Part shown: positions 1 through 7,169 of the stretch, one piece after another
Position numbering within the stretch: the first letter of the stretch is position 1
Layout: every line of letters begins with the position of its first letter
From: Flavobacteriaceae bacterium TMED81
GTDB lineage: Bacteria; Bacteroidota; Bacteroidia; Flavobacteriales; Flavobacteriaceae
Assembly (NCBI GenBank): GCA_002171575.2
Contig: NHEI02000027.1
Location: forward strand, 10,548-19,670
DNA: 9,123 nt
Direction of reading: 5' to 3'
The notes under the pieces: generated by a model
Database searches by the model: none
What the model was told of the DNA's origin: nothing
What the model saw: only the letters and a program-made list of their open reading frames with translations
Program-made: the position numbers and the translations under genes

Positions 1-701
1 GAAACATATCCATTTTCGAGCGCCCAAATATCGGTGTCCTCTCCTTTGTCATTATTGATGAATGCACCAGTCATCCAATAGTATTCTTTTCCCATGGGGT
101 CTTGACGTTTATCGAACTCTTCAATCCAATAGGCATTGGCTTGACGACAAATTTTAATCCCTTTGATTTCGCCTTCTTTTCGTTTGGGAAAATTGACATT
201 GAGAACCGTGCTGTCAGGGATTTTGTTTTGTAAGGCCGATTTTGTGATTTTTTCTACATAGGGATTGAGTGAGGTAAAATCTGCATCCCAAGCATAATCG
301 AGTAATGAAAACCCAATTGCTGGAATACCTTCAATCCCAGCTTCGATAGCCGCACTCATGGTTCCAGAGTAGATGACATTGATCGCTGCATTAGAGCCAT
401 GATTGATTCCAGAAACGCAGAGGTCTGGTTTTCGCTTTAAAATTTCATGAACCCCGAGCTTTACACAGTCTGCTGGCGTTCCAGAACACGAATATTCTTG
501 TTGAGGACCATCATCGAGTTTGACTTGGGTACATCGCAAGGTGCTATTGATCGTAATGGCATGCCCCATACCAGATTGCGGACTGTCAGGAGCGACCACA
601 ACCACCTCTCCAATCGAATTCATCATGTGAATAAGGGAACGAAGCCCAGGGGCGCTTATTCCATCGTCATTGGTAACAAGAATTAGTGGTTTGTTGCTCA
701 T
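1..701 (-). CDS. surE: SurE 5'/3'-nucleotidase (3' end cut by window edge)
   Basis: SurE is a metal-dependent cytoplasmic phosphatase that removes phosphate from nucleoside 5'- and 3'-monophosphates and is linked to stress and stationary-phase survival. The first 233 residues are visible. The N-terminal LVTNDDG motif (residues 8-14) supplies the metal-binding Asp12 and Asp13. APDSPQSGMGHAIT (37-50) contains the expected metal-ligand Ser43. SGTPADCVKLG (73-83) and SGINHGSN (97-104, with Asn100 as ligand) complete the active-site signature. Family members are usually about 250-260 residues, so roughly 20-25 C-terminal residues lie outside the window. ATG at 701 is chosen because it puts the LVTNDDG strand at the usual distance from the N-terminus. 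No Shine-Dalgarno sequence is visible. The gene is divergent from the protease gene at 819. Family assignment is very secure; the physiological substrate is not readable from sequence. Confidence 0.96.
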   Translation of the reverse strand, partial: MSNKPLILVTNDDGISAPGLRSLIHMMNSIGEVVVVAPDSPQSGMGHAITINSTLRCTQVKLDDGPQQEYSCSGTPADCVKLGVHEILKRKPDLCVSGINHGSNAAINVIYSGTMSAAIEAGIEGIPAIGFSLLDYAWDADFTSLNPYVEKITKSALQNKIPDSTVLNVNFPKRKEGEIKGIKICRQANAYWIEEFDKRQDPMGKEYYWMTGAFINNDKGEDTDIWALENGYV

Positions 702-719
702 TTTCGCGATCTATTTACA

Positions 720-727
720 CAAAAATA
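720..727 (-). promoter_or_regulatory. Candidate -7 box for surE
   Basis: On the minus strand this reads TATTTTTG, a full match to the Bacteroidota -7 consensus TAnnTTTG, 18 nt before the surE ATG. Transcription would start near 713, giving a leader of only about a dozen bases. No good TTTG -33 box lies 19-21 nt upstream, so the call rests on the -7 box alone and a chance match in AT-rich DNA is possible. Confidence 0.35.
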
Positions 728-753
728 CTGATTTCAATTTGCCTTTTCGACTC

Positions 754-766
754 ATATCCATGATAT
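754..766. repeat. Inverted repeat ATATC-CAT-GATAT
   Basis: Five-base arms (754-758 and 762-766) are exact reverse complements around a 3-base centre, in the intergenic region between surE and the protease gene. It could be half of an operator or a chance palindrome in AT-rich sequence. It lies just upstream of the candidate -33 element of the protease gene. Confidence 0.35.
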
Positions 767-797
767 TTACATGATAATACAATTATCTTTATATTCG
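766..797 (+). promoter_or_regulatory. Candidate Bacteroidota-type promoter for the protease-permease pair
   Basis: TTTA at 766-769 and TATATTCG at 790-797 resemble the TTTG (-33) and TAnnTTTG (-7) elements used by the Bacteroidota primary sigma factor. Each has one mismatch, and the spacer is 20 nt. The -7 box ends 21 nt before the protease ATG, so the leader would be short. This is a motif match by eye only. Confidence 0.4.
773..787. repeat. Inverted repeat GATAAT-ACA-ATTATC, possible operator
   Basis: Six-base arms (773-778 and 782-787) are perfect reverse complements around a 3-base centre. The repeat falls inside the spacer of the candidate promoter at 766-797, where a bound regulator would block RNA polymerase. 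The operator role is inference. The arms are all A/T apart from one G/C pair, so chance occurrence is not negligible. Confidence 0.4.
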
Positions 798-818
798 TAA
801 GCCCTCAAACAAAATGAA

Positions 819-2957
819 ATGAAAAAGAATACCTCCTATATTGTTTTTGCGATTGCTGTAGGTTTTTATTTACTCACGGCAATTTCTATTCCATCAAAAA
901 AAGAGTTTGTCAGTAATGATAAAGATAGACTACTGATTGAGCTGATTTCTCATGTGATCCAACGTGGTCATTTTAACGTGAAGTCCCTCAATGACGAAAT
1001 GTCTGAACAAATTTTTCACACCTATCTTGAAAGTATTGATGGTCAAAAAAGATATTTTTTACAGAGTGACTACAGAGAGTTTGCCAAATATATGTACCGA
1101 ATTGACGATCAGTTAAGAGAGTTAGATTTGACATTCTTCGACTTGACTTACAAAAGACTCATCCTTCGCATGAACGAAGTCGAAAATTTGTATGCGTCTT
1201 TGCTATCTCGTCCGTTTGACTTTGAAAAAAAGGAATCGTTCGATATGGATTATGAAGAACAACTATTCCCACTTTCTCAAACCTCACGAGCTGAAAAGTG
1301 GAGAAAGCAACTCAAGTTATCGACATTGAGCGTACTCTACGATAAGGTGCAAGAAGCAGAGAAAAAGGAGGAGGAAAGTACAGCGGATTATGTTTCGCCA
1401 TCATGGGTGGTTCTTGAAGAAGAAGCACGAACAACAACACGCGAAAACATGGAGGACTATTTCGATTTGATGAATGATCTAGAGCGCAAGGACTGGTTTG
1501 ACATCTACCTCAATGCTTTCGTTTTGCAGTTTGACCCACACACAAACTACTTTAACCCTGATGACAAGGATCGTTTTGACATGAATATGTCAGGAAAGTT
1601 TGAGGGAATCGGTGCGCGACTTTCCAAAAGAGATCAGGCGATCAAGGTGGTTGATATCATTGTTGGTGGACCGCTTTGGCGTGATCAGCTTATGGAAGTT
1701 GGAGATGAAATTCAGTTGGTTCGACAAGAGGAAGGAGATGCCGTTGACATTCGATCTATGCGATTGGACGATGCCATCAAGCTCATCAAAGGGCCAAAAG
1801 GTTCTACAGTTCACTTGACGATCAAAAAAGTTGATGGTACAATCGAAACGATTCCTGTGAAGCGCGATTTAGTTGTTTTGGAAGAATCGTATGCACGGTC
1901 ATCTGTAATTAACCGACTCGATCGAAAGTATGGTCTTATCCATCTCCCAAAATTTTATGTCGATTTTAAAAGTTACAAAGAAAGAAACGCAGCGCATGAT
2001 GTCGAGCAGGAGATAGTCAACCTCAAAGAGGCAGGCGTTGAGGGTCTTATCATCGACTTGAGAAACAATGGTGGTGGGTCCTTGCAAACGGTGGTCGATA
2101 TTGCAGGTTTATTTATCGGTAAAGGTCCAATTGTACAGGTCAAATCGACGGTGAGTAAAACAGAGGTTTTGCGAGATCGAGACGATAAAACACTTTGGGA
2201 TGGTGCCATGGTAATTCTTGTGAATGAGTTATCTGCATCGGCTTCTGAAATTTTAGCAGCAGCTCTTCAGGACTATGAACGTGCGATTGTGTTGGGGAGT
2301 AAGCAAACATTTGGTAAGGGAACTGTACAAAATGTGGTGGATCTCAATCGATTTCTTTCCAATAGCACCTATGGAAACCTTGGGGCTTTAAAAATAACAA
2401 CCGATAAGTTTTATAGAATCAATGGGGGTTCAACCCAGCTTGAGGGCGTAAAAAGTGATGTGATCACTCCAGATCGTTATAGTTATGTCGATGTTGGCGA
2501 AAGAGATGAAGACAATCCCATGTCATGGGATCAAATCACCCCTCTGATATACACAAAATGGCATGGCTATTTGAATTATGACGAAGTCATAAAACAGAGT
2601 CAGGATCGTGTGAACAATCATCCCATTTTTAAACTTGTTGACCAAGATGCAAAGTGGATCGAGCAACGTCAAAACGATAAAAGCATCGCCTTGAATTACC
2701 AAGAATATGTTTCAGAACTGGAAGCAGATCGGACTTATGCAGACCAATTTGATGCGGTAAAGGAATACAACAATAACTTGGAATTTACGATTGCTCCTGC
2801 AGAGCAAGAAAGGATCACGGCAGACAGCATCTTTCGTGAAAAAAGGGAACGCTGGTTTACAGACTTGACAGAAGACTTCTATGTCGAAGAAGCTGTGAAC
2901 ATTTTGGATCACCTCAAAGTGGGAATCTATCAGCAAGAACCCCTTGCGAGAAAATAA
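819..2957 (+). CDS. prc: Prc/Tsp-type periplasmic carboxy-terminal processing protease (MEROPS S41)
   Basis: This is a 712-residue tail-specific protease, close to the E. coli Prc length of 682. Residues 5-25 form a single hydrophobic N-terminal segment, so the enzyme is exported and probably membrane-anchored facing the periplasm. Next come a helical N-terminal domain (about 30-255), a PDZ domain (about 261-350, beginning FEGIGARL), the S41 catalytic core (about 360-560) and the C-terminal DUF3340-type helical domain (about 575-700). DLRNNGGG (413-420) is the family glycine-rich motif. SASASEI places the nucleophile at Ser474, and FGKGTVQ places the general-base Lys at 500. The spacing from Ser474 to Asp485 matches E. 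coli Ser452-Asp463; the stretch to the Lys is one residue longer than in E. coli. In E. coli, Prc trims or degrades periplasmic proteins, including the peptidoglycan endopeptidase MepS. ATG at 819 is chosen; the upstream ATG at 814 reads into a stop after one codon. The permease gene follows 11 nt downstream and is probably co-transcribed. Confidence 0.95.
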   Translation: MKKNTSYIVFAIAVGFYLLTAISIPSKKEFVSNDKDRLLIELISHVIQRGHFNVKSLNDEMSEQIFHTYLESIDGQKRYFLQSDYREFAKYMYRIDDQLRELDLTFFDLTYKRLILRMNEVENLYASLLSRPFDFEKKESFDMDYEEQLFPLSQTSRAEKWRKQLKLSTLSVLYDKVQEAEKKEEESTADYVSPSWVVLEEEARTTTRENMEDYFDLMNDLERKDWFDIYLNAFVLQFDPHTNYFNPDDKDRFDMNMSGKFEGIGARLSKRDQAIKVVDIIVGGPLWRDQLMEVGDEIQLVRQEEGDAVDIRSMRLDDAIKLIKGPKGSTVHLTIKKVDGTIETIPVKRDLVVLEESYARSSVINRLDRKYGLIHLPKFYVDFKSYKERNAAHDVEQEIVNLKEAGVEGLIIDLRNNGGGSLQTVVDIAGLFIGKGPIVQVKSTVSKTEVLRDRDDKTLWDGAMVILVNELSASASEILAAALQDYERAIVLGSKQTFGKGTVQNVVDLNRFLSNSTYGNLGALKITTDKFYRINGGSTQLEGVKSDVITPDRYSYVDVGERDEDNPMSWDQITPLIYTKWHGYLNYDEVIKQSQDRVNNHPIFKLVDQDAKWIEQRQNDKSIALNYQEYVSELEADRTYADQFDAVKEYNNNLEFTIAPAEQERITADSIFREKRERWFTDLTEDFYVEEAVNILDHLKVGIYQQEPLARK

Positions 2958-2968
2958 ACACCATACGA

Positions 2969-4057
2969 TTGCAAAAAACAACCAACCTAGCGTTTTTATA
3001 TGATCTGGGGGGTTACCTAGCCACTGGCTTTATTTTGATCTGTGTTGCCATATCTGTTTTGGCCTATGTCATTGCACCCGACAACTCGGTCAATGCCAAT
3101 CAAATGCATCTTTCCATACATTCTCAGTCACCAGGGTTTAAGGTAAAGATGCTTCATGTACCCACTGCTACTGATAAAGATCATTCCCGACTGTCCACGT
3201 TGTTATTTGGCAACCCCAATGCTGGAAACCAATATCCGATTTCATCTTACCAAGTTGAGGAAGATGGAATTTGGATTGAACATTTTAACTTTGATTCTCC
3301 TGGTCAACAGGAGTGGTTTCCGATGACTGCTTTCAACGAAATCGCTTCGTCTTCTGAAATCGTTGATCATCATATTGTAGACCATAGGTTTGTATTGGGA
3401 ACCGACTTGTTTGGAAGAGACGTTCTGAGCCGTTTGTTGGTTGGAACACGAATTTCCCTTTCCATTGGCTTGATCTCGGTATTCATTTCGCTGATTGTCG
3501 GCATTTTTCTGGGCAGCTTAGGTGGATTTTATGGCGGTGTGGTTGACAGGATTGTCATGTGGATCATCAATGTCACTTGGTCAATTCCAACTTTATTGCT
3601 TGTCATTGCAATATCGGTTGCTTTAGGGAAAGGATTTTGGCAAGTTTTTATTGCTGTTGGTTTGACCATGTGGGTGGAGGTGGCGCGTATTGTTCGGGGT
3701 CAAGTGATGAGCATCAAAAACCGTCAATATATAATTGCAACCCAGGTACTTGGATTTTCCACTTTCCGCACACTTTTTGGGCATATCCTTCCAAACGCTT
3801 TTGGCCCTTTGGTGGTCATCACCGCTTCCAACTTTGCAGCAGCAATTCTTATTGAAAGTGGATTGAGTTTTTTGGGAATAGGCGTCCAGCCGCCGATCCC
3901 CAGTTGGGGCACAATGATTAAGGATCACTATCAATTTTTAGTAATGGGAAAACCTTATCTGGCATTGATCCCTGGGCTAGCCATTATGCTTTTAGTGAGC
4001 TCTTTTATGTTGATTGGCAACAGTTTGAGAGACCGTTTTGACCCAGTGAAACGCTAA
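2969..4057 (+). CDS. OppC/DppC/YejE-type ABC transporter permease, TTG start
   Basis: This is a 362-residue inner-membrane permease of the peptide/nickel ABC family. TM1 spans about residues 15-36 in an OppC_N-like segment. An extracytoplasmic stretch of about 105 residues follows, then the family signature GTDLFGRDVLSRLL starting at Gly144. A membrane domain of about five segments comes next (first about 160-185). The cytoplasmic coupling loop carries an EAA-like sequence, IATQVLG (256-262) then HILPNA (272-277), which docks on the ATPase. The start is TTG at 2969, 11 nt after the protease stop. No ATG or GTG lies in frame nearby, and the next ATG (residue 46) would delete TM1. At 362 residues it exceeds typical OppC/DppC (about 300); the extra length is all between TM1 and the GTD motif, as in E. 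coli YejE. No ATPase, second permease or binding protein is present here, so it is an orphan subunit. Its substrate is unknown; peptides are the family expectation. Its stop codon abuts that of convergent rodA. Confidence 0.9.
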   Translation: MQKTTNLAFLYDLGGYLATGFILICVAISVLAYVIAPDNSVNANQMHLSIHSQSPGFKVKMLHVPTATDKDHSRLSTLLFGNPNAGNQYPISSYQVEEDGIWIEHFNFDSPGQQEWFPMTAFNEIASSSEIVDHHIVDHRFVLGTDLFGRDVLSRLLVGTRISLSIGLISVFISLIVGIFLGSLGGFYGGVVDRIVMWIINVTWSIPTLLLVIAISVALGKGFWQVFIAVGLTMWVEVARIVRGQVMSIKNRQYIIATQVLGFSTFRTLFGHILPNAFGPLVVITASNFAAAILIESGLSFLGIGVQPPIPSWGTMIKDHYQFLVMGKPYLALIPGLAIMLLVSSFMLIGNSLRDRFDPVKR

Positions 4058-5314
4058 CTACCATTCGTTGACTCGATTGGCATCAAGTTTCAAATAAATG
4101 CCCAACAATAGACTAAACGCCAAAAGATTCGAACCACCGTAACTCAAATAGGGTAGCGGGATTCCTATGGTGGGGAGTAGGCCGAGAACCATACCCAAAT
4201 TAATACTAAAATGAGCAAACAAAAGACAGACGACGCAATAACAATAAATTCTACTAAAATTGTTTTTTTGCCGACGAGAGGTCAGAAGTATGCGAAGCAT
4301 CAAGATCATAAATAGAACAACCACGATAAAAGAACCGACAAAGCCCCACTCTTCACCAACAGTTGTAAAAATATAATCCGTCTGTTGTTCAGGAACAAAA
4401 TTCCCTTTGGTTTGTGTACCCTCAAGAAAGCCCTTTCCAAGTACCCCTCCAGATCCGATTGCAATTTGAGATTGATTGATGTTGTATCCAATCCCCTGGG
4501 TGTCCACTTCACGACCCAAAACAATATTGAAGCGATCACGGTGGCGTTGCTCAAATACATTTTCAAATACAAAATCAACGGACTGAATAAATGCACTAGC
4601 CAAAACAAGGGTTAAAAGTGTAGACAGAAGTCGTTTTCTGCGTTTCTTTTTATCCAACCCAATAATATATACAAAACCCAATCCCAATACAATAGCTGTT
4701 GCGATGGTGTTGCCAATCAAAAGAGTCATGATAAACAAAACGATAAGCCCAATACATGAAAGCAAATATTGAGAGGGGAGTTTTTCTGTGTGTAAAACCA
4801 ACAGAAAACTGAGGAACACCACCGTGCTGCCAGGATCTGGTTGTGGTAAGATGATCAGTGCTGGCAGAAAGATAAGGATGAAGGACGTGAGTTGATCGGA
4901 TAGTGTTGTTAAGTCTGTGTTGATTTCACTCAAGTGCTTGGTCAGTGCCAAGGCAGTGATTACTTTGGCAAATTCAGCTGGCTGAAAGCTAAAGCCAGCG
5001 ATTGAATACCATGATTTTGCTCCAGAGACTTCTTTTCCGAAAACAAAAAGACCAATGAGCAGAGCAAGTATAATCAAATAGAAAATACTAGAATAACGTT
5101 CATAGACCTTCACTTTTGGAAATTGAAGGAAGAAAATGAGGCCGATACTCAGAAGCCCAAAGAACAATTGCTTTCCAAACGTGTGATTCAAAGACAGCAT
5201 GCTTTCCTCTTGCGTATGTCCAATGGAGTAGATGTTGATCAGGCCAATTGCCACCAAAGCGAAATATACCAAAAAGGTGTACCAGTCAAACTTTAAAAGA
5301 AATTTGTTATTCAT
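4058..5314 (-). CDS. rodA: RodA, SEDS-family peptidoglycan glycosyltransferase
   Basis: RodA polymerises lipid II into glycan strands during side-wall elongation, in complex with PBP2. The 418-residue protein is almost wholly hydrophobic, with ten or more membrane segments. Conserved SEDS sequences are SFQPAEFAK (109-117), QPDPGSTVV (158-166), the periplasmic loop IAIGSGGVLGKG (284-295), the catalytic-site motif QTDYIF with essential Asp313, and C-terminal GIPLPYLSYGGSN (384-396). ATG at 5314 is preferred over TTG at 5323, which would add three residues. From 5314 the gene overlaps the PBP2 stop by 8 nt, which suggests translational coupling. It is longer than E. coli RodA (370). Much of the excess is an additional hydrophobic hairpin around the basic patch KKKRRKR (222-228). 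It is the last gene of the mre operon. The TAG stop touches the TAA of the convergent permease gene, so no terminator can fit between them. Confidence 0.96.
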   Translation of the reverse strand: MNNKFLLKFDWYTFLVYFALVAIGLINIYSIGHTQEESMLSLNHTFGKQLFFGLLSIGLIFFLQFPKVKVYERYSSIFYLIILALLIGLFVFGKEVSGAKSWYSIAGFSFQPAEFAKVITALALTKHLSEINTDLTTLSDQLTSFILIFLPALIILPQPDPGSTVVFLSFLLVLHTEKLPSQYLLSCIGLIVLFIMTLLIGNTIATAIVLGLGFVYIIGLDKKKRRKRLLSTLLTLVLASAFIQSVDFVFENVFEQRHRDRFNIVLGREVDTQGIGYNINQSQIAIGSGGVLGKGFLEGTQTKGNFVPEQQTDYIFTTVGEEWGFVGSFIVVVLFMILMLRILLTSRRQKNNFSRIYCYCVVCLLFAHFSINLGMVLGLLPTIGIPLPYLSYGGSNLLAFSLLLGIYLKLDANRVNEW

Positions 5315-7169
5315 TGATTTCAAAAGGTTTACCGCTCAATGGTTTCTGATACTCATCGACTAAACTTCCGTTTACCATCCGATTTTCAAGATAGGTTCTT
5401 CTGACATTACCAGTCAGATATTTTTCAATGACCAAACTTGCGATTGGCGCAGCCCATCGCCCACCCCAATATCCATTTTCTACAAAAACAGCGACAGCAA
5501 TTTTTGGATTTTCTCTAGGGGCAAAGGCAACAAACATGGAGTGATCGGTTAACTGTACTTTTTCGCCTTCTATTCTCACAAAATTTTCAACGGTTCCTGT
5601 TTTTCCACAGACTTCAACCCCTGGAACCCGGGCGACACGAGCAGTACCCCACTTAATAACATTGGACATGCCCTCTACCACTGGCTCAAAATGAATGGAG
5701 TCTATGGTTGTGTAGTTTGGTTTTCTGTATTTCTCAGCAATAGAATCTCGTTGTAGTTTCTTAACAAAATGGGGTTTGTAGAAAAATCCTCTATTTGCAA
5801 TTGTTGCAACCATATTGGCCAACTGAATTGGGGTAGTTAGCACTTCACCTTGCCCAATTGAGTTGGAGAGTGAGGTTGTTGCTCCCCAACGCTGATTGGG
5901 ATACCAGTAATTGTAATAATCGGAATTTGGAATAAACCCTTTTTGCCCAGTGGGGTGGTCATACCCTAGATAATTTCCCATTCCGAAACTTTTGACGTGA
6001 TTGCTCCATATGTCCATCCCCTTCTTTGGATCGTTTAACCGATCAATGGTTCGGCGATATACGTTGGCAAAGTAGGTGTTACAAGAATTGTAAATCCCGC
6101 TGTTTAGTCGATTTTTGGTTCCGTAGCTACAATGGCATTTCATAAAGTCATTTCGGCCGTAATAGTGACCCTCATTGCATTGTACGCGAAATCGGGGCGT
6201 AATCGCTTTCTCCTGAAGTGCAATCAGCGCATTGACGAGCTTAAATGGAGACCCAGGCGGATATTGACCTTGCAGCCCACGATCAAAAAGGGGACGGTTA
6301 ATGGTGTCATTTTTTAAAACCGTGAAATTTTCAGATCGATTTCGACCTACCAATAAATCTGGGGGGTATGTCGGTGTACTTACGTTGACTAGAATCTCAC
6401 CTGTTTCAGGCTCAATAGCAACGATACCCCCTCTTTTGTTTTGTAAAAGTTTTTGTCCATACTCTTGAAGGGCAATATCAATCGTCAAATAAATATCTTG
6501 TGCTTTTGTCGGTAGGGTGTCGAGATCGCCTTTTTGATAGGGGCCAATCACTCGATTAAATTTGTCTCGTTGTAAATAGCGAACCCCTTTTACACCTCTC
6601 AACGTTTTTTCATAGGTTTTCTCGATTCCTTGTCGCCCGATCAATTCGCCAGATTGGTAATAAGGGTCTCTTCTGAGATCAAATCGATTGACCTCACTGA
6701 TATACCCCAGAATATTAGAGGCAGAGGAAGTATTGTATTTTCGAACAGCTCTCTTTTGGACATTAAACCCACGGTATTTCCACAGCTTCTCTTGCAGGGC
6801 AGCATAATCACTTTTGGATAATTGTGCCAGAAATACGGAGGGTTTTCTTGTTGAATATGCACGAGCTTCTTTGATTTTATCAACGAGTAATTTTTTTTCA
6901 ATCTTCAACAGATTACAGAACTCTATCGTATCAATTTGCTGCAACTGCCTCGGAATGACCATAAGGTCGTAGGTGGGTTGATTTTCGACAATCAGTGTTC
7001 CGTTTCGATCATAAATAAATCCGCGCTCTGGGTATATATATTCTTTCAACACAGAGTTTTGAAGAGATTGACTTTCGTAATCAGAACTAAAAACTTGTAA
7101 ACTAAAGAGGCGAATTGTAAAAATGACACCACTGCTTAGAACAAGAACGAAAAGTAGGCTTTTTCTCAT
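5307..7169 (-). CDS. mrdA: Penicillin-binding protein 2, elongasome transpeptidase
   Basis: This 620-residue class B PBP cross-links the glycan strands made by RodA. It has an N-terminal membrane anchor (about 4-22), then the pedestal/dimerisation domain starting near ERGFIYDRNG (48-57) and reaching about residue 210, then the transpeptidase domain (about 240-590). The three penicillin-binding motifs are intact: SPFK with nucleophile Ser307 and Lys310, SCN at 362-364, and KTG at 523-525. Between the first two lies a Cys/His-rich loop (Cys331, Cys345, His346, Cys347) that may bind metal together with Cys363. The ATG at 7169 overlaps the mreD stop in an ATGA (4 nt), and the 3' end overlaps rodA by 8 nt, so all three genes look translationally coupled. 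Pairing with rodA and position in the mre operon separate it from the division paralogue FtsI/PBP3. Also called pbpA in some species. Confidence 0.97.
   Translation of the reverse strand: MRKSLLFVLVLSSGVIFTIRLFSLQVFSSDYESQSLQNSVLKEYIYPERGFIYDRNGTLIVENQPTYDLMVIPRQLQQIDTIEFCNLLKIEKKLLVDKIKEARAYSTRKPSVFLAQLSKSDYAALQEKLWKYRGFNVQKRAVRKYNTSSASNILGYISEVNRFDLRRDPYYQSGELIGRQGIEKTYEKTLRGVKGVRYLQRDKFNRVIGPYQKGDLDTLPTKAQDIYLTIDIALQEYGQKLLQNKRGGIVAIEPETGEILVNVSTPTYPPDLLVGRNRSENFTVLKNDTINRPLFDRGLQGQYPPGSPFKLVNALIALQEKAITPRFRVQCNEGHYYGRNDFMKCHCSYGTKNRLNSGIYNSCNTYFANVYRRTIDRLNDPKKGMDIWSNHVKSFGMGNYLGYDHPTGQKGFIPNSDYYNYWYPNQRWGATTSLSNSIGQGEVLTTPIQLANMVATIANRGFFYKPHFVKKLQRDSIAEKYRKPNYTTIDSIHFEPVVEGMSNVIKWGTARVARVPGVEVCGKTGTVENFVRIEGEKVQLTDHSMFVAFAPRENPKIAVAVFVENGYWGGRWAAPIASLVIEKYLTGNVRRTYLENRMVNGSLVDEYQKPLSGKPFEINE

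Noticed and set aside
447..686. 79-codon open frame on the plus strand
   Set aside because: It is antisense to surE, whose conserved motifs occupy the same bases, and its translation has no recognisable protein character.
2712..2981. 89-codon open frame on the minus strand across the prc-permease junction
   Set aside because: It is antisense to the conserved C-terminal domain of the protease, has no promoter, and gives a composition typical of a shadow frame.
3559..3934. Open frames on both strands within the permease
   Set aside because: They overlap the EAA-loop and membrane-segment coding sequence of the permease in other frames; Cys/His/Trp-rich translations indicate shadow frames.
4034..4053. 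CGTTT...AAACG inverted repeat at the 3' end of the permease, considered as a terminator
   Set aside because: Only five pairs with a ten-base loop and no T-tract follows; too weak to call.
5315..5323. TTG start for rodA, adding three residues
   Set aside because: An ATG three codons later gives a standard RodA N-terminus and a normal 8-nt overlap with mrdA.
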